Below, piece by piece: positions 6,283-6,666 of a stretch of 6,666 nucleotides of DNA; position 1 is the first letter of the stretch; every line of letters begins with the position of its first letter. Source of the stretch: an uncultured Oscillospiraceae bacterium (lineage in GTDB: Bacteria; Bacillota; Clostridia; UBA1212; UBA1255); NCBI GenBank assembly GCA_902462635.1, contig CABQCN010000081.1, positions 1 through 6,666 of the forward strand. The letters run 5' to 3'. The notes beneath the pieces are model-generated. The model had not been told where the DNA came from and ran no database searches. It was given only the letters and a program-made list of their open reading frames with translations. The position numbers and the translations under genes were made by a program.

Positions 6283-6666
6283 TTCGACTCACCTCCGAAG
6301 GATTTGATTACTTTCACAATATTCATAGAAACCGGGCACTTGGAAAGGCATCTCCCGCAGCCCACGCAGGAATATTCGCCGCCGTTATTTGCGGGATAAT
6401 ATACGAGTTTATGCATAAACCGCTGGCGGAATCGCTCTATCTGGCTCGTACGGGGATTCCCGTGCGCCATTTTCGTAAAATCGGAATACATGCAGGAGTC
6501 CCAGCAGCGGAACCGCTTGATCCCGTGGCCCGTATCAAAGTCGCGGATATCGTAGCACTGGCACGTCGGGCAGAGATAGGTACACGTTCCGCAGCCGATG
6601 CAGGCTTTATAAAGCTCCTGCCACTGCGGCGCGTAAAATACATCGTTCAAGCCCTCCGTCAGGCGC
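6279..6666 (-). CDS. AsrA / hydrogenase-beta-like 2x[4Fe-4S] electron transfer protein, C-terminal part
   Basis: The frame stays open to the right edge, giving 128 residues; the N-terminus is outside the window. Counting from the first complete codon (6665-6663), cluster one is C22-x2-C25-x2-C28-x3-C32-P followed by TCQC, and cluster two is C100-x2-C103-x2-C106-x3-C110-P. Between them are C54-x3-C58 (RCWDSC) and an Arg-rich stretch ending in HKLVYYP. This spacing matches the C-terminal half of AsrA (about 340 aa) and of the beta subunit of NAD(P)-linked [NiFe] hydrogenases, which always work beside an AsrB-like reductase, as here. The role is relay of electrons between the flavoprotein and a partner enzyme. 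A TTG at 6650 is an internal Leu codon, not the start, because the family-like sequence continues upstream. Confidence 0.87.
   Translation of the reverse strand, partial: RLTEGLNDVFYAPQWQELYKACIGCGTCTYLCPTCQCYDIRDFDTGHGIKRFRCWDSCMYSDFTKMAHGNPRTSQIERFRQRFMHKLVYYPANNGGEYSCVGCGRCLSKCPVSMNIVKVIKSFGGESK

Noticed and set aside
5356..6399. A 347-codon open frame on the + strand opposite the AsrB-like gene
   Set aside because: Also in codon register with the complement of the real gene, and it runs across the ends of three well-supported genes. The real strand shows clear FAD, NAD(P) and Fe-S motifs.
6648..6650. TTG as a start codon for the AsrA-like protein
   Set aside because: The frame stays open to the edge of the window, there is no ribosome binding site at proper spacing, and the AsrA family is about 340 aa, so this is an internal codon.
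5455..6666. Anaerobic sulfite reductase (asrAB) as the function of the first two genes
   Set aside because: The domain match is real, but no asrC follows. The genes run directly into frdB and frdA, so sulfite reduction is not supported in this window.

Overview
The window looks like chromosomal DNA of an anaerobic Firmicute of the Clostridia type. The evidence is strong GGAGG-type ribosome binding sites, a stem-loop terminator with a U-run, a shikimate dehydrogenase-shikimate kinase fusion of a kind I associate with Clostridia, and a set of oxygen-sensitive multi-cluster Fe-S redox proteins. Genus cannot be decided from the sequence. There are no RNA genes, insertion sequences, CRISPR arrays or phage genes, and the largest gene-free gap is about 175 bases.

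Layout. On the + strand, 1-1047 is the 3' part of an aroE-aroK fusion, covering two consecutive steps of the shikimate pathway. Converging on it from the - strand is a small uncharacterised gene (1072-1305). It is preceded by an AT-rich leader with a 12-base palindrome and, further out, by a clear intrinsic terminator (1400-1435). That terminator closes a compact - strand operon that enters the window from the right edge. In transcription order the operon is: the C-terminal part of an AsrA-like 2x[4Fe-4S] protein (6666-6279), an AsrB/PyrK-like FAD-NAD(P)-[2Fe-2S] reductase (6282-5455), a FrdB-like Fe-S subunit (5423-4749), a FrdA-like fumarate reductase flavoprotein (4735-3107), an AspT/SucE-type carboxylate transporter (3086-1818) and a small cupin (1801-1481). 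The gaps are 13-31 bases, and the first junction is an ATGA overlap.

How the genes may work together (inference). The reductase would take electrons from NAD(P)H through FAD and a [2Fe-2S] cluster. The dicluster protein and FrdB would pass them to FrdA, which reduces fumarate to succinate. The transporter would move succinate out, or exchange dicarboxylates, and the operon encodes no membrane anchor within the window. FrdB has a full four-cysteine set where the E. coli enzyme has its [3Fe-4S] quinone-side cluster. FrdA lacks the histidine that binds FAD covalently. Both fit a soluble, quinone-independent NAD(P)H:fumarate reductase, or a fumarate-reducing arm of a larger Flox/Hdr-like electron-transfer complex whose remaining subunits lie beyond the right edge. 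This combination is the most interesting content of the window.
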